DNA from: Pseudomonadota bacterium
GTDB taxonomy: Bacteria > Pseudomonadota > Gammaproteobacteria > Steroidobacterales > Steroidobacteraceae
DNA length: 35,187 nucleotides
NCBI GenBank assembly: GCA_025351005.1
Contig: JANXWS010000044.1
Coordinates: 1-35,187, forward strand
Reading direction: 5' to 3'
The notes under the pieces were generated by a model. It was not told the DNA's origin, made no database searches, and was given only the letters and a program-made list of their open reading frames with translations. The position numbers and the translations under genes were made by a program. This document shows positions 16,823-27,547 of the stretch, one piece after another. The stretch's first letter is position 1; every line of letters starts with the position of its first letter.

Positions 16823-18388
16823 TTACTCGACGACGGTCTGCGACTGCTCGCGCAGGTACTGCGGCAGGTAGTAGAACGAGCCGATCGCCTTGCCGGTCGT
16901 GGCCGAGCCCTTCCAGCCGCCGAAGGCCTGGTAGCCCGGCCAGGCTCCGGTGGTCGCGCCCTGCGGCCGGTTGACATAGGTCGTGCCGGCCTCGATGTGA
17001 TCGAGGAAATAGCGGACCTCGGCTTGGTCGCCGTAGCAGCCGGCCGTCAGCCCGAGCGGCGAGGCGTTGGCATGGCGGACTGCCTCCTCGACGCCGCTGA
17101 CCTCGGCCAGCATCACGATCGGCAGGAACATCTCGATGCCGAACAGCGGGTGCCCCGGCGGCGCCGTCGCGACGGTGGGTGCCACGTAGCAGCCGGACGC
17201 GAGCGCGCGGTCGCTCAAGCGCACGCCGCCCGTCAGGATGCTGGCGCCGTCGCGCCGGAGCTCGGCCGAGCAGCGCTCGTACTTCGCGACCGCGGCGGCC
17301 GAGATCACGGGCCCGAGCCAGTTCTGCCGCTCGGTCGGGTCGCCAATCGTGAGCGCGCGGGTCTGCTCGAGGATCTGCCCGCGGAGCTCGGACGCGACCT
17401 CCGCGGCGACGTAGACGCGCGAGGTCGCGGAGCATTTCTGGCCGCCGAGGCCGAACGCGGAGCGCACGATGCCGGTGGCGGCGCGGCCGAGATCGGCGCG
17501 GGCGGTGACGATCGCAGCGTTCTTGCCACCCATTTCCGCGATGCACGGCCGCGCATAGGCGCCCGCCACCATGCGCCGGCAGAGCGCCATGCCGACGTCG
17601 TAGGAGCCGGTGAAAGTCAGACCGGCGAGCAGTGGGTGGCCGACCAGTGCCTCGCCGACCAGCGGCCCGCCACCGGCGACGAGATTGAATACGCCGGGCG
17701 GGAAGCCTGCATCGCGGATGCAGTCGGCCAGCAGTCGCCCGGCCCACGGCGTGTCGGACGCGCTCTTGACCACGACCGTGTTGCCGGTAACGAGCGCGGC
17801 CGCGGTAGGCCCGCTCGCGAGCGCAAGCGGGAAATTGAACGGCGCGATCACGCCCCAGACGCCGTGCGGCTTCAGCACGCTGCGGTTGTGCGAGCGGAAT
17901 CCCCTGATCGGGTCGTCTGGCAACACCCGGTCGAATCCGCCGTTGGCCGCGAAATCGTCGGCGTAGCCCTTGAAGAAATCCGCGACCTCCTGCGCCTCGG
18001 CGAGCGCCTCGAGCCGGTTCTTGCCGACCTCGAGGCAGAGCGCGGCGGCGATCACGTAGATGCGCGACTCGACCAGCGCCGCCACCCGGTGCGCCAGCCG
18101 CACGCGCTCAGCCGGCGGCGTCGCGCGCCACGCCGGCCAGGCGCGGTGGGCAGCCTCGACCGCCGTGGCGGTGAGCGCCGCGTCGGCGGTCGCGAACTCG
18201 CCGAGCACGCGTCCGTCGATCGGGCTGCGCTTCTCGATCGTGCCCGCACCCTCGACGTCGCGGCCATCGATGTACAGGGGGTGGCGCGCACCGAGCGCGG
18301 CGCGAACGCTCGCGACCGCCGCATCGAACCGCGTGTGCAGCTCCTCCGGCGGGTCGAACATCGTCGCGTACGTCAGCTTGAAGCTCAT
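16823..18388 (-). CDS. NAD(P)-dependent aldehyde dehydrogenase, P5C/glutamate-semialdehyde dehydrogenase-like
   Basis: ALDH-superfamily enzyme of 521 residues oxidising a semialdehyde to the acid. The cofactor region includes GVIAPFNFPLALASGP and FTGSYDVG. Catalytic residues are E285 in EMGGKN and C319 in GQKCSATSR. The GQKCSA and TTGAWPG-x3-FGGWKGSATTGKA wording resembles the L-glutamate gamma-semialdehyde dehydrogenase branch more than succinate-semialdehyde or betaine aldehyde dehydrogenases. The ATG at 18388 overlaps, as ATGA, the stop of a 35-codon ORF; the longer upstream frame is Arg-rich and is rejected. It sits between hutG and the CoA-transferase genes. A plausible role is oxidising the semialdehyde made by the operon's aminotransferase. 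The substrate is not proven. Confidence 0.8.
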   Translation of the reverse strand: MSFKLTYATMFDPPEELHTRFDAAVASVRAALGARHPLYIDGRDVEGAGTIEKRSPIDGRVLGEFATADAALTATAVEAAHRAWPAWRATPPAERVRLAHRVAALVESRIYVIAAALCLEVGKNRLEALAEAQEVADFFKGYADDFAANGGFDRVLPDDPIRGFRSHNRSVLKPHGVWGVIAPFNFPLALASGPTAAALVTGNTVVVKSASDTPWAGRLLADCIRDAGFPPGVFNLVAGGGPLVGEALVGHPLLAGLTFTGSYDVGMALCRRMVAGAYARPCIAEMGGKNAAIVTARADLGRAATGIVRSAFGLGGQKCSATSRVYVAAEVASELRGQILEQTRALTIGDPTERQNWLGPVISAAAVAKYERCSAELRRDGASILTGGVRLSDRALASGCYVAPTVATAPPGHPLFGIEMFLPIVMLAEVSGVEEAVRHANASPLGLTAGCYGDQAEVRYFLDHIEAGTTYVNRPQGATTGAWPGYQAFGGWKGSATTGKAIGSFYYLPQYLREQSQTVVE

Positions 18389-18492
18389 GGCCGGGCGAGC
18401 TCCCCGAGCAGACGGTCGAGCAGCGCGAGTGCGCCCGCGCGTTCCGCGGACATCGCAAGCGCGCCGGCGGTCGCGGGCGGAGCCTGCGTCAC
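18385..18492 (-). CDS. Possible 35-residue ORF coupled to hutG and the ALDH gene
   Basis: A GTG start overlaps the hutG stop as GTGA (18492-18489), and its TGA overlaps the ALDH start as ATGA (18388-18385), exactly filling the gap between two operon genes. The product would be 35 residues. It is Ala/Leu-rich with a likely amphipathic helix (SAERAGALALLDRLLGELAR), no signal peptide and no recognised family. It may be a real small protein, a translational bridge keeping ribosomes on the message, or a remnant of a lost gene. The overlaps could arise by chance in GC-rich DNA, so confidence is low. Confidence 0.35.
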   Translation of the reverse strand: MTQAPPATAGALAMSAERAGALALLDRLLGELARP

Positions 18493-19309
18493 CGCTGTTC
18501 CCGACCGGCGCCGGTCGCGGCCGGCGACTGCGTCGCCGCTGGCCGGAACGCCTCCAGCACCGCGACCACCCTCCGCAGCACGGCCACCAGCGGCGCCGCG
18601 CGAGCGGGGTCGTAGCCGGATCCGTTCTCGTCCATGTACGCGGCCTGGGCAAGCTCGATCTGCAGCGCCTGCACGCCGCTTCCGGGATCGCCGTAGCGGC
18701 GCGTGATGTAGCCGCCCTTGAAGCGGCCGTCCAGCACGCTCGTGAAGGCCGGTGCGCCCTCGACCGCCGCCATCACGGCCGCGCGCAGCCCTGGATCGCA
18801 CGAGCGGCCATCGTTGGTGCCGACGTTGATGTCCGGCAGCCGCCCGGCGAAAAGCCGCGGTACCTCGCTGCGGATCGAGTGCGCATCGAGCAGCACCGCA
18901 AAGCCATGGCGCTCGCGGACTGCGGCGAGCAGTGTCTTGAGTCGCGCGTGATACGGCTCCCAGTACTGGGTCCGGCGCTCGGCGACCTCAGCCGCGTCGG
19001 GCGGCGAGCCCGCGTACAGCGGCTCGCCGGCGAAGCTGTAGGCCGGGCAGAGGCCGGTCGAGACCTGTCCCGGATAGAGCGGCGCGTCGTCCGGCGGCCG
19101 GTTGAGGTCGACGACGTAGCGCGACAGCCGCGGCTCGAGCCAGCCGGCGCCGGCCGCGCGTGCGAACCCGTAGAGGCGCTCGACGTGCCAGTCGGTATCC
19201 GGCACCGCCCGCGCGGCGGCCGTCAGCCGCGCGGCGAGCGCGGCCGGAATCTCGCGGCCGGCGTGCGGCAGGCTGATCACGAGCGACGATCGACCGGGCT
19301 GCGCGTCGA

Positions 19310-19313
<4 letters not shown>
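18489..19313 (-). CDS. hutG: N-formylglutamate deformylase
   Basis: Cytoplasmic zinc hydrolase converting N-formyl-L-glutamate to glutamate and formate, the last step of the five-step histidine pathway. The protein has 274 residues, the usual length. Family marks are [11 protein letters not shown] near 13-23 (H17 a likely metal ligand), [48 protein letters not shown] and GGYITRRYG. The GTG at 19313 overlaps the hutU TGA as GTGA, so translation is coupled. The C-terminal 20 residues ([13 protein letters not shown]...) are low-complexity. Together with hutF next door this shows the formylglutamate route rather than direct formiminoglutamase (formamide-releasing) cleavage. Confidence 0.93.
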
Positions 19314-20986
<1,673 letters not shown>

Positions 20987-21006
20987 AAGGCCTCTGGGCT
21001 TGCGCC

Positions 21007-21720
21007 CTACAGGTCGAAGATCCCGCGCAGCTCGAAGCGGCTGCCGGCGTGGTGCAACAGGGCGAAGGACGCGGGCTCGCCACGGCTCCAGGTGGTGCGC
21101 TCGATCAGCAGCACCGCGTCGGCGGCGGCGAGCGCGAGCAGCCTTCGGACGCGCGTCCCCGGCAACACGGCCCGCACGACGTGGTCGACGCGTTCCAGAG
21201 GTGCCACCTCCATCAGGTACTCGTGCGCGGTGACGCTCCCGAAGTCGACCGAGAGGTAGCCGGGTGCGGCAGCCGGGCTCACGTAGCGGTCCTCGAGCTG
21301 CAGCGGCGTGTCGCGGTCGTAGTGGACGATGACCGTGTGGAACACCTGGCGCGCGCGCGCCTTGAGCGCAAGCTTGGCGCGCACGTCGGCGGGCGGTGCC
21401 ACGCGCTCGGCGGAGATCAGCTCGGCACGGTAGGCGTGGCCACGTTCGCGGATCTCGGCGGCGATGCTGCGCAGCTGCAGCGGATGTCCGGCCGCGCGCA
21501 GGTCGGCGACGAAGGTGCCGCGGCCGGCGACCCGCGACAGGACGCCGGCGTGCACCAGCTCGCGGATCGCGCGATTGGCGGTCATCCGCGACACCTTGAG
21601 CTCGCGCACCAGCTCGTGCTCGGACAGTACGCGCGCACCCGGCTGCCACTCGCCGGAGCGGATCCGGCCGAGCACGTGGTCCTTGACCTGTTCGTACAGC
21701 GGCGTCACCACGGCGCTCAC
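21007..21720 (-). CDS. hutC: GntR/HutC-family repressor of the hut operon
   Basis: Repressor of 237 residues. An N-terminal winged helix (about 6-72: [52 protein letters not shown]) precedes a UTRA effector domain (about 90-235). HutC proteins are released from DNA by urocanate. The GTG at 21720 overlaps the hutF TGA as GTGA; this gives the standard N-terminus, so the longer open frame is not used. Its only obvious target in the window is the perfect palindrome at 23101-23114 between hutF and hutI. Being in the operon it controls, it should limit its own synthesis. Confidence 0.93.
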   Translation of the reverse strand: MSAVVTPLYEQVKDHVLGRIRSGEWQPGARVLSEHELVRELKVSRMTANRAIRELVHAGVLSRVAGRGTFVADLRAAGHPLQLRSIAAEIRERGHAYRAELISAERVAPPADVRAKLALKARARQVFHTVIVHYDRDTPLQLEDRYVSPAAAPGYLSVDFGSVTAHEYLMEVAPLERVDHVVRAVLPGTRVRRLLALAAADAVLLIERTTWSRGEPASFALLHHAGSRFELRGIFDL

Positions 21721-23093
21721 TGGAGCCCGGCCCGCTGAAGTCGCGCCAGGCAGGCCGCGTAACCGGCGTCGATCGCATCGCGCTCGCGGTGGCGCCCGCC
21801 GGCGACCAGCTGCTCGCCGCCGACCCAGACGCCGCTGATTGCGCCCGCTCGCGGTGCGAACACGAAGCCGTCGACGAGCGCCTCCGCCTGCAGGCCCGCG
21901 AACTCGGCGCGCCCCGTGTCGAGCAGCACGACGTCCGCCGGCGCGCCGATCGCGAGACCTTGAGTGCGATAGCCAAGCGCTTGCGCGCCGCCGGCAACGG
22001 CGTCGCTCCACAGCGAGGTGCCGGCATGCGGCACACGCTGGGAGGCGGCCAGCACTCGACGCCCGCGCCAGAGCCTGAGCGTGTATTCGGCGGTGCGCAG
22101 CTCCTCGCGCGGATCAATGGAAACGTGGCTGTCGGAGCCGACGCCGAAGCGGCCGCCGGCGGCGAGCAGCTCGTCAAGCGGGAATCGTCCGTCCCCGAGG
22201 TTGGCCTCGGTCGTCGGGCACAGCCCGACGACGGCGCCGGTCGCAGCGATCCCGGCCAGCTCCGCGGAATTGACGTGAGTCGCGTGCACCAGGCACCAGT
22301 GCGGGCCGGCGTAGCCGCCCTCCAGCAGGTACTCGACCGGTCGCCGGCCGTAGGCGGTGACACAGTCGTCGACTTCCCGCGCCTGCTCGGCGACGTGAAT
22401 GTGCACCGGACAGGCGCGCCGCCCCTGGCGGGCGTGGGCGGCGACCGCTGCGAGCGCTTCCGGCGGCACCGCGCGCAGGCTGTGGATCGCCACTCCGGTG
22501 CGCTCGCGCGGCGACTCGCGGGCGGCGAGTTCGGCGCACAGTTCGAGGAACGGCCCGGTCGCGTTGTAGAAGCGCTGCTGCGCGCGCAGCAGCGGCTCGC
22601 CGCCGAAGTTGCCCTGCTGGTAGAGACAGGGAAGCAGCAGGTGGCGGATGCCGCTGGTGCGCGCTGCCGCGCGGACCGCCTCGGCGACTGCACTGACCGT
22701 GGCGTAGTGGCGCCCATCCGTGTCGTGATGCAGGTAGTGGAACTCGGCCACCGCCGTGTAGCCGGACTCGAGCATCTCGGCGTAGCAGAACGCGCTGATC
22801 GCGGCGACGTCGACCGGCGCAAGCCGCTCGACGAAGCGGTACATGACGTCGCGCCAGCTCCAGAATGAGCCTTCGACGCCGGCCAGCACCTCGGCGCTGC
22901 CGGCCATCGCGCGCTGAAACGCGTGGCTGTGCAGGTTCGGCATGCCGGCGAGCGCGAGGCCCTGCCGGAACGGGCCGCGCTCGGGGTGGCAGTCCCGCTC
23001 CAGGCGGACGATGCGGCCGTCCGGCGCGACTTCAAAGCAGACCCGCTGCGCGAGGCCGTCCGGCAGCAGCGCGCGCTCGAATGCAAGCTCCAC
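21717..23093 (-). CDS. hutF: Formimidoylglutamate deiminase
   Basis: Amidohydrolase-superfamily zinc enzyme removing ammonia from N-formimino-L-glutamate to give N-formylglutamate. The protein has 458 residues, normal for HutF. Metal-site motifs are H55 and H57 in [28 protein letters not shown] and [23 protein letters not shown] is also characteristic. The start is a GTG at 23093 giving [15 protein letters not shown], which matches HutF N-termini. An upstream extension runs back through the intergenic operator and is rejected. An AGGGA site 5 bases before the GTG lies partly inside the HutC palindrome. It is the first gene of the leftward hut operon. Confidence 0.93.
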   Translation of the reverse strand: MELAFERALLPDGLAQRVCFEVAPDGRIVRLERDCHPERGPFRQGLALAGMPNLHSHAFQRAMAGSAEVLAGVEGSFWSWRDVMYRFVERLAPVDVAAISAFCYAEMLESGYTAVAEFHYLHHDTDGRHYATVSAVAEAVRAAARTSGIRHLLLPCLYQQGNFGGEPLLRAQQRFYNATGPFLELCAELAARESPRERTGVAIHSLRAVPPEALAAVAAHARQGRRACPVHIHVAEQAREVDDCVTAYGRRPVEYLLEGGYAGPHWCLVHATHVNSAELAGIAATGAVVGLCPTTEANLGDGRFPLDELLAAGGRFGVGSDSHVSIDPREELRTAEYTLRLWRGRRVLAASQRVPHAGTSLWSDAVAGGAQALGYRTQGLAIGAPADVVLLDTGRAEFAGLQAEALVDGFVFAPRAGAISGVWVGGEQLVAGGRHRERDAIDAGYAACLARLQRAGLQ

Positions 23094-23100
23094 GAAGGTC

Positions 23101-23114
23101 CCTGTATATACAGG
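23101..23114. promoter_or_regulatory. HutC operator
   Basis: CCTGTATATACAGG is a perfect 14-bp palindrome with the TGTATATACA core associated with HutC-type GntR regulators. It lies in the 75-bp gap between divergent hutF and hutI, 7 bases before the hutF start and 54 before hutI. Its left arm overlaps the AGGGA ribosome-binding site of hutF. One site could control both directions. Confidence 0.8.
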
Positions 23115-23168
23115 TTGGGGGGCTGTGATATTAATCCGCCGTGTCGAGCTTGGACAGAGGTAGCGGCG

Positions 23169-24413
23169 GTGTGGGACCAGCTGTGGGTGGACGTGCGGCT
23201 CGCGACGGTGGTGCCGGGCGCCGCGGACGCGGGCCTGATCGAGGACGCAGCGCTCGGCGTTGCCGGCGGCCGCATCGTCTGGGTCGGTGCGCGCTCGGCA
23301 CTCCCTGCTGCGCCGCACCAACTTGCTCACGAGGTGCGGACGGGCGGCCAGCGGTTGCTGACACCCGGACTCGTCGACTGCCACACGCATCTCGTGTTCG
23401 GCGGCGACCGGGCCCTGGATTTCGACCTCCGTAGCCAGGGCGTCAGCTACGCCGCGATCGCGGCCGCCGGCGGCGGTATCCGGGGGACGGTGGCGCGCAC
23501 GCGCGGCCTGTCCGCGGAGGAACTGGCGGCGCTCGCGCTGCCGCGGGCGCGCGCGCTTCTGGCCGAAGGCGTCACCACGCTCGAGGTCAAGTCCGGCTAC
23601 GGACTCGACGTCGCCACCGAACTGCGCATGCTCGAGGCCGCGCGGCTCCTTGGCCGGCAGCTCGACGTCGAGGTCGTGTCGACGCTACTGGCGCTGCACG
23701 CGCTGCCGCCGGAGTTCAGCGACGATCGCGCCGGCTACCTCGACCAGGTCATCAACGAGCTGCTCCCGGCCGCCACCGGGCTCGCGAGCCAAGTCGACGT
23801 GTTCTGCGAGTCGATCGCCTTCACGCGCGCCGAGTGCGCGCGCGTGCTCGGCGCCGCGCGCGACCGCGGCCTCGCGGTCAAGGTGCATGCCGACCAGCTG
23901 TCGGACCAGGGCGGTGCGGAGCTCGCGGCCGAGTTCGGTGCGCTGTCGGCCGATCATCTCGAGTACACGTCGGCGCAGGGCGTGGCGGCGCTCGCGGCGA
24001 GCGGCACGGTCGCGGTACTGCTGCCGGGCGCGTACCTGATGCTCGGCGAGACGCGCCGCCCGCCGGTCGCTGCGCTGCGCGCCGCCGGCGTGCCGCTCGC
24101 GGTCGCGACCGACCTGAACCCCGGGACCTCGCCGTGCACGTCGCTGCCGGTCGCGCTCACGCTGGCGCGGGCGCAGTTCGGGCTGGGGGCGAGCGAAGGC
24201 GTGGCGGCCGTCACGCGCGTGGCCGCCGCCGCGCTCGGCCTCGGCGCCTCGCGCGGCACGCTCGAGACCGGCAAACGCGCGGATTTCTGCCTGTGGAATC
24301 TCGGCCACCCGCGCGAGCTCGGCTACTGGCTCGGGCCGGGCGCCTGCCACGTCGTGGTCCGCGAAGGCAGGGTCAGGCTGGTCGAAGGGGCTGTCGAGGG
24401 CAGGCCGTCCTGA
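23169..24413 (+). CDS. hutI: Imidazolonepropionase
   Basis: Amidohydrolase opening 4-imidazolone-5-propionate to N-formimino-L-glutamate, the step between HutU and HutF. The protein has 414 residues. Metal and active-site motifs are H72 and H74 in [54 protein letters not shown] and [15 protein letters not shown], all standard for HutI. The GTG at 23169 has AGAGG 8 bases upstream. The frame is open back into hutF territory, but no HutI sequence lies there. It is divergently transcribed from the rest of hut and probably shares the HutC operator. Confidence 0.95.
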   Translation: MWDQLWVDVRLATVVPGAADAGLIEDAALGVAGGRIVWVGARSALPAAPHQLAHEVRTGGQRLLTPGLVDCHTHLVFGGDRALDFDLRSQGVSYAAIAAAGGGIRGTVARTRGLSAEELAALALPRARALLAEGVTTLEVKSGYGLDVATELRMLEAARLLGRQLDVEVVSTLLALHALPPEFSDDRAGYLDQVINELLPAATGLASQVDVFCESIAFTRAECARVLGAARDRGLAVKVHADQLSDQGGAELAAEFGALSADHLEYTSAQGVAALAASGTVAVLLPGAYLMLGETRRPPVAALRAAGVPLAVATDLNPGTSPCTSLPVALTLARAQFGLGASEGVAAVTRVAAAALGLGASRGTLETGKRADFCLWNLGHPRELGYWLGPGACHVVVREGRVRLVEGAVEGRPS

Positions 24414-24435
24414 GGCACCCCGAGCCCGCCGCCCG

Positions 24436-24502
24436 CCGGCGCCGCGACCGGCAGCCGCGGCGCGCGACGGCGGCCGCCGGACGGACGGGGTCGCGGCGCC
24501 GG
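24436..24502. repeat. Long perfect inverted repeat between hutI and the threonine aldolase gene
   Basis: Two 14-base arms, CCGGCGCCGCGACC (436-449 of this kb) and GGTCGCGGCGCCGG (489-502), are perfectly complementary with a 39-base loop that is itself GC-rich. It lies 23 bases after the hutI stop. No T run follows, so it is not a classic intrinsic terminator; it may be an mRNA 3'-end stabiliser or a Rho-linked end. The rest of the 170-bp gap (24414-24583) shows only a ribosome-binding site near 24571. Confidence 0.6.
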
Positions 24503-24583
24503 TCGCGATCGCCCGCCGGGCCGTCGCGATAACATGGCCGGCACGACGGGGACCGCCGTCGCCCGACGCCGGGAGAGCAGCGG

Positions 24584-25657
24584 ATGAGTTCCGGACCGCG
24601 ACTGGATTTCTCGAGCGACAACGTCAGCGGCGCCGCGCCCGAGGTGCTCGCCGCACTCGCCGCCGTCAACGACGGGCCGCAACAGTCCTACGGTGCCGAT
24701 CCGCACACGGCGGCGCTCGAGCGCCGCGTCGCGGAGCTGTTCGAGCGACCGGTCCGCGTCCTGCCGGTGGCGACCGGCACCGCGGCAAATGCGCTCGCGC
24801 TGTCCTTGCTGGCGCGGCCGTACGAGGGGATCTACTGCACGACGATTGCGCACGTGATGACCGACGAGTGCGGTGCGCCCGAGTTCTACAGTGGCGGCGC
24901 CAAGCTGCTCTCGTTGCCATCGGCCGATGGCCGGCTGCGGCCAGAGCAGCTCCGCGAGGCGGTCGCGTTCGCGCGCTCGATGGGGGTGCATCACGTGCAG
25001 CCGGCTGCGGTATCGATCTCGCAGGCGACGGAGTGGGGTACCGTCTACACGGCTGCCGAGCTCGGCGCGCTCACCGTGGCGGCGCACGAACTCGGGCTGC
25101 GCGTGCACATGGACGGCGCGCGTTTCGCCAATGCACTCGCCCACCTGCGCTGCTCACCGGCGGACGCGAGCTGGCGGCGCGGCATCGACGTGCTGTCGTT
25201 CGGCGCGACAAAGAATGGTGCACTGGCGGCCGAGGCCGTGGTGCTGTTCGACCTGGCGCTGGGCGCCGAGCTCGAGCTGCGGCGCAAGCGCAGCGGCCAC
25301 CTGTGGTCGAAGATGCGCTTCCTGAGCGCGCAGCTGAACGCCTATCTCGAGGACGACCTGTGGCTCCGGCACGCGCGCCATGCGAACTCGATGGCGGCGC
25401 GGCTCGCGGCCGGCCTGACGCCGCTGCCGGGCGTGCGGCTGCTGCAGCCGGCGGAGGCTAACGAGCTGTTCCTGGCGCTGCCGGCTGGGGTCGCGGCCGG
25501 GCTGCGGGCGCAGGGCTACCGGTTCTACGACTGGCCGGCGCCGGCCGGCGTCGAGGGGACGGTCGTGCGACTGCTAACCACCTTCGACATGCACGCCGCC
25601 GACGTCGACGGCTTCATCGCGGCCGCGCGCCGCAGCGGCGGAATGCTCAGGGCGTGA
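24584..25657 (+). CDS. ltaE: Low-specificity L-threonine aldolase
   Basis: PLP fold-type I enzyme splitting L-threonine (or allo-threonine) into glycine and acetaldehyde. The protein has 357 residues, normal size. It begins LDFSSDNVSGAAPEV, with PVATGTAANALALS and HMDGARFANAL (D177 pairs with PLP). The PLP lysine K210 is in SFGATKNGALAAE, followed by HLWSKMRFLSAQLNAYL. The ATG at 24584 is preceded by GGGAGAG. The order of similarity suggests the bacterial group often annotated beta-eliminating lyase-like, so other beta-hydroxy amino acids may be used. Its last 11 bases overlap the convergent P1-peptidase gene. The gene stands alone on the plus strand. Confidence 0.88.
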   Translation: MSSGPRLDFSSDNVSGAAPEVLAALAAVNDGPQQSYGADPHTAALERRVAELFERPVRVLPVATGTAANALALSLLARPYEGIYCTTIAHVMTDECGAPEFYSGGAKLLSLPSADGRLRPEQLREAVAFARSMGVHHVQPAAVSISQATEWGTVYTAAELGALTVAAHELGLRVHMDGARFANALAHLRCSPADASWRRGIDVLSFGATKNGALAAEAVVLFDLALGAELELRRKRSGHLWSKMRFLSAQLNAYLEDDLWLRHARHANSMAARLAAGLTPLPGVRLLQPAEANELFLALPAGVAAGLRAQGYRFYDWPAPAGVEGTVVRLLTTFDMHAADVDGFIAAARRSGGMLRA

Positions 25658-26807
25658 GCAGGCGGTTGTAGCGGCGCAGCAGGTCGCGCAGCGCCGCGTG
25701 CGGGATCGCCGTGGCGAGGTGGCCGTCCGGTCCCTGCATGTCGCGCGCCGCGACCAGCGCGTTGACGATCGCCTCCTCGGTCGCCTCGACGGTTGCGAGG
25801 AACAACATGTCCATGCGGCCGTTGGCAAGGAACTGCGCGGTCGCCGGCGAACGGCCGGCCGCGGATTCCCGGTTCGCGGTCGAGAACGCCAGGAAGATGT
25901 CGCCCGAGGCGTTGCCGCCGTAGCCACCGTCGCGGCCGAGCGCGAGCGGCGCGCGCCGTGCAAGGCGCTGCAGCTGGTGCGGCAGGAGCGGCGCGTCGGT
26001 CGCGACCACGATGATGATCGAGCCGCGTTCGGCGGGCTCGGGCTCGTCGCTGGGGTAGACGACACGGTGCTCCAGCAGGTGACGGCCGACCGGGACGCCC
26101 GCGATCCGCAGCGTGTCGCGCGTGCCGTGATTCGCCTGCACCAGGACGCCGACCGTATAGTCCTGGGCGCCGATCCGCACGCGGCGCGACGCGGTCCCGG
26201 TACCACACTTGAACTCGTGGCAGATGCTGCCAGCTCCACCGCCGACGTTGCCCTCGCCTACCGGCCCGCCGCGGGCCTCGTCGAGGGCCGCAAAAGCGTG
26301 CTCGGCGCGCACGTGGAAGCCGTCCATGTCGTTCAGGTACCCGTCCCAGGTCTCGGCGACCACCGGCAGCGTCCAGCTTTCGCCGTTCGGATCGACGGGG
26401 TCGTGGCGCAGCCGCCAGCGGATGACCGCGTCGCGGACGACGCCGACCTGGTTGGTGTTGGTGATCATCACCGGGCCATCGAGCAGTCCGGACTCGCCGA
26501 CCCACGCTGCGCCCGTCATCTCGCCGGCGCCGTTCAGCTGGAAGCTACCGGCAAGCACGGGCCTCGTGATGCTGTCCTGGCCGCGCGGCAGGATGGCCGT
26601 GACGCCGGTATGCACGGGGTGGCGCGGATCGGTCGAGTCGCTGAGCGTCACCTCGCCGACGGTGACGCCGGCGACGTCCGTGATCGCGTTCAGCGGCCCC
26701 GGCGTGCCATCGAAGGGCACGCCGAGGTCCCGTGCGCGCGGCTCGGCGGCGCTCACCGCGGCGGCGAGCACCAGCAGCGACCAGGCAGCGGCCGCGACCC
26801 GCCTCAT
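25647..26807 (-). CDS. Exported P1-family (DmpA/BapA-like) aminopeptidase
   Basis: Ntn-type hydrolase of 386 residues with a signal peptide (about 1-21). P1/S58 enzymes are made as one chain and cut themselves to form a new N-terminal serine nucleophile. Here the expected cut is Gly262/Ser263 in ERGSIIIVVATDAPLLPHQL. Other family marks are DVAGVTVGEVTL, HTGVTAILPRG, ITNTNQVGVVRDAV, GGGAGSICHEFKCGTGTASR, and NASGDIFLAFSTAN near 299-312. Relatives remove N-terminal D-, L- or beta-amino acids from peptides and amides; which applies here cannot be read. The ATG at 26807 overlaps the rluF stop as ATGA, an odd partner for a periplasmic peptidase. Confidence 0.87.
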   Translation of the reverse strand: MRRVAAAAWSLLVLAAAVSAAEPRARDLGVPFDGTPGPLNAITDVAGVTVGEVTLSDSTDPRHPVHTGVTAILPRGQDSITRPVLAGSFQLNGAGEMTGAAWVGESGLLDGPVMITNTNQVGVVRDAVIRWRLRHDPVDPNGESWTLPVVAETWDGYLNDMDGFHVRAEHAFAALDEARGGPVGEGNVGGGAGSICHEFKCGTGTASRRVRIGAQDYTVGVLVQANHGTRDTLRIAGVPVGRHLLEHRVVYPSDEPEPAERGSIIIVVATDAPLLPHQLQRLARRAPLALGRDGGYGGNASGDIFLAFSTANRESAAGRSPATAQFLANGRMDMLFLATVEATEEAIVNALVAARDMQGPDGHLATAIPHAALRDLLRRYNRLLTP

Positions 26808-27547
26808 GACGGGCCGCCGCCGGCCGCCTGCCGCTCGGCGCCAAATCGTTCGGGCAGCAGCCCCGCGAGCTCGGCACGGGTCAGGTTGCGCCAGCGGCCC
26901 GGCTCGATGCCCTCGAGGCGGACATTGACGAAGCGCACGCGCACGAGGCGCCTGACCGTGTAGCCGAGCGCGTCGCACATGCGTCGGATCTGGCGGTTTA
27001 GGCCCTGCGTCAGCACGATGCGAATCACGTTCTTCGACACGCGCGCGACCTCGCATGCGGCGGTCTTCGTCTCGAGAATCAAGACGCCGCCGGCCAGCGC
27101 CGCCACGAACTCGTCGGTCACCGGGCGGTCAACCGTCACCAGGTACTCCTTCTCGTGGCCGTGTTCGGCGCGCAACAGGGAGTTGACGATGTCGCCGTCG
27201 TTGGTGAGCAGAATCACGCCCTCGGAATCCTTGTCGAGGCGGCCGACCGGAAAGACGCGCTCACGGTGGGCGACGTAGTCGACGATGTTGTGCGCGACCC
27301 GCTGGTCGGTCGTGCACTCGATACCCGCGGGCTTGTGAAGCGCAATGTAGACGTGCCGCGTCGGGCCGCCGAGCGGCCCGCCATCGAGCCGCACGTCGTC
27401 GCCGGGAGCGACGCGCGTCCCCAACGTCGCCAGCCCGCCGTTGACCGTGACGCGCCCGGCCGAGATCCAGTTGTCGGCCTCGCGTCGCGAACACAGGCCG
27501 CGATCGCTCAGGTACCTGTTGATTCGCAGCCCGGCGTCGACAGTCAA
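26804..27547 (-). CDS. rluF: RluF-type 23S rRNA pseudouridine synthase
   Basis: Pseudouridine synthase of the RsuA/RluB family, 247 residues. An N-terminal S4 RNA-binding domain (about 7-52: RINRYLSDRGLCSRREAD) is followed by the catalytic domain with D105 in VGRLDKDSEGVILLTNDGD. LTQGLNRQIRRMCDALGY and EKEYLVTVDRPVTDEF match RluF, which modifies 23S rRNA position 2604 (E. coli numbering), sometimes also tRNA-Tyr. The only start near the domain boundary is TTG at 27547, overlapping the dnaB stop as TTGA with GAGGG upstream. I use it, noting TTG is rare. RluB or RsuA are less likely from the motif wording. The downstream peptidase overlaps its stop. Confidence 0.82.
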   Translation of the reverse strand: MTVDAGLRINRYLSDRGLCSRREADNWISAGRVTVNGGLATLGTRVAPGDDVRLDGGPLGGPTRHVYIALHKPAGIECTTDQRVAHNIVDYVAHRERVFPVGRLDKDSEGVILLTNDGDIVNSLLRAEHGHEKEYLVTVDRPVTDEFVAALAGGVLILETKTAACEVARVSKNVIRIVLTQGLNRQIRRMCDALGYTVRRLVRVRFVNVRLEGIEPGRWRNLTRAELAGLLPERFGAERQAAGGGPS

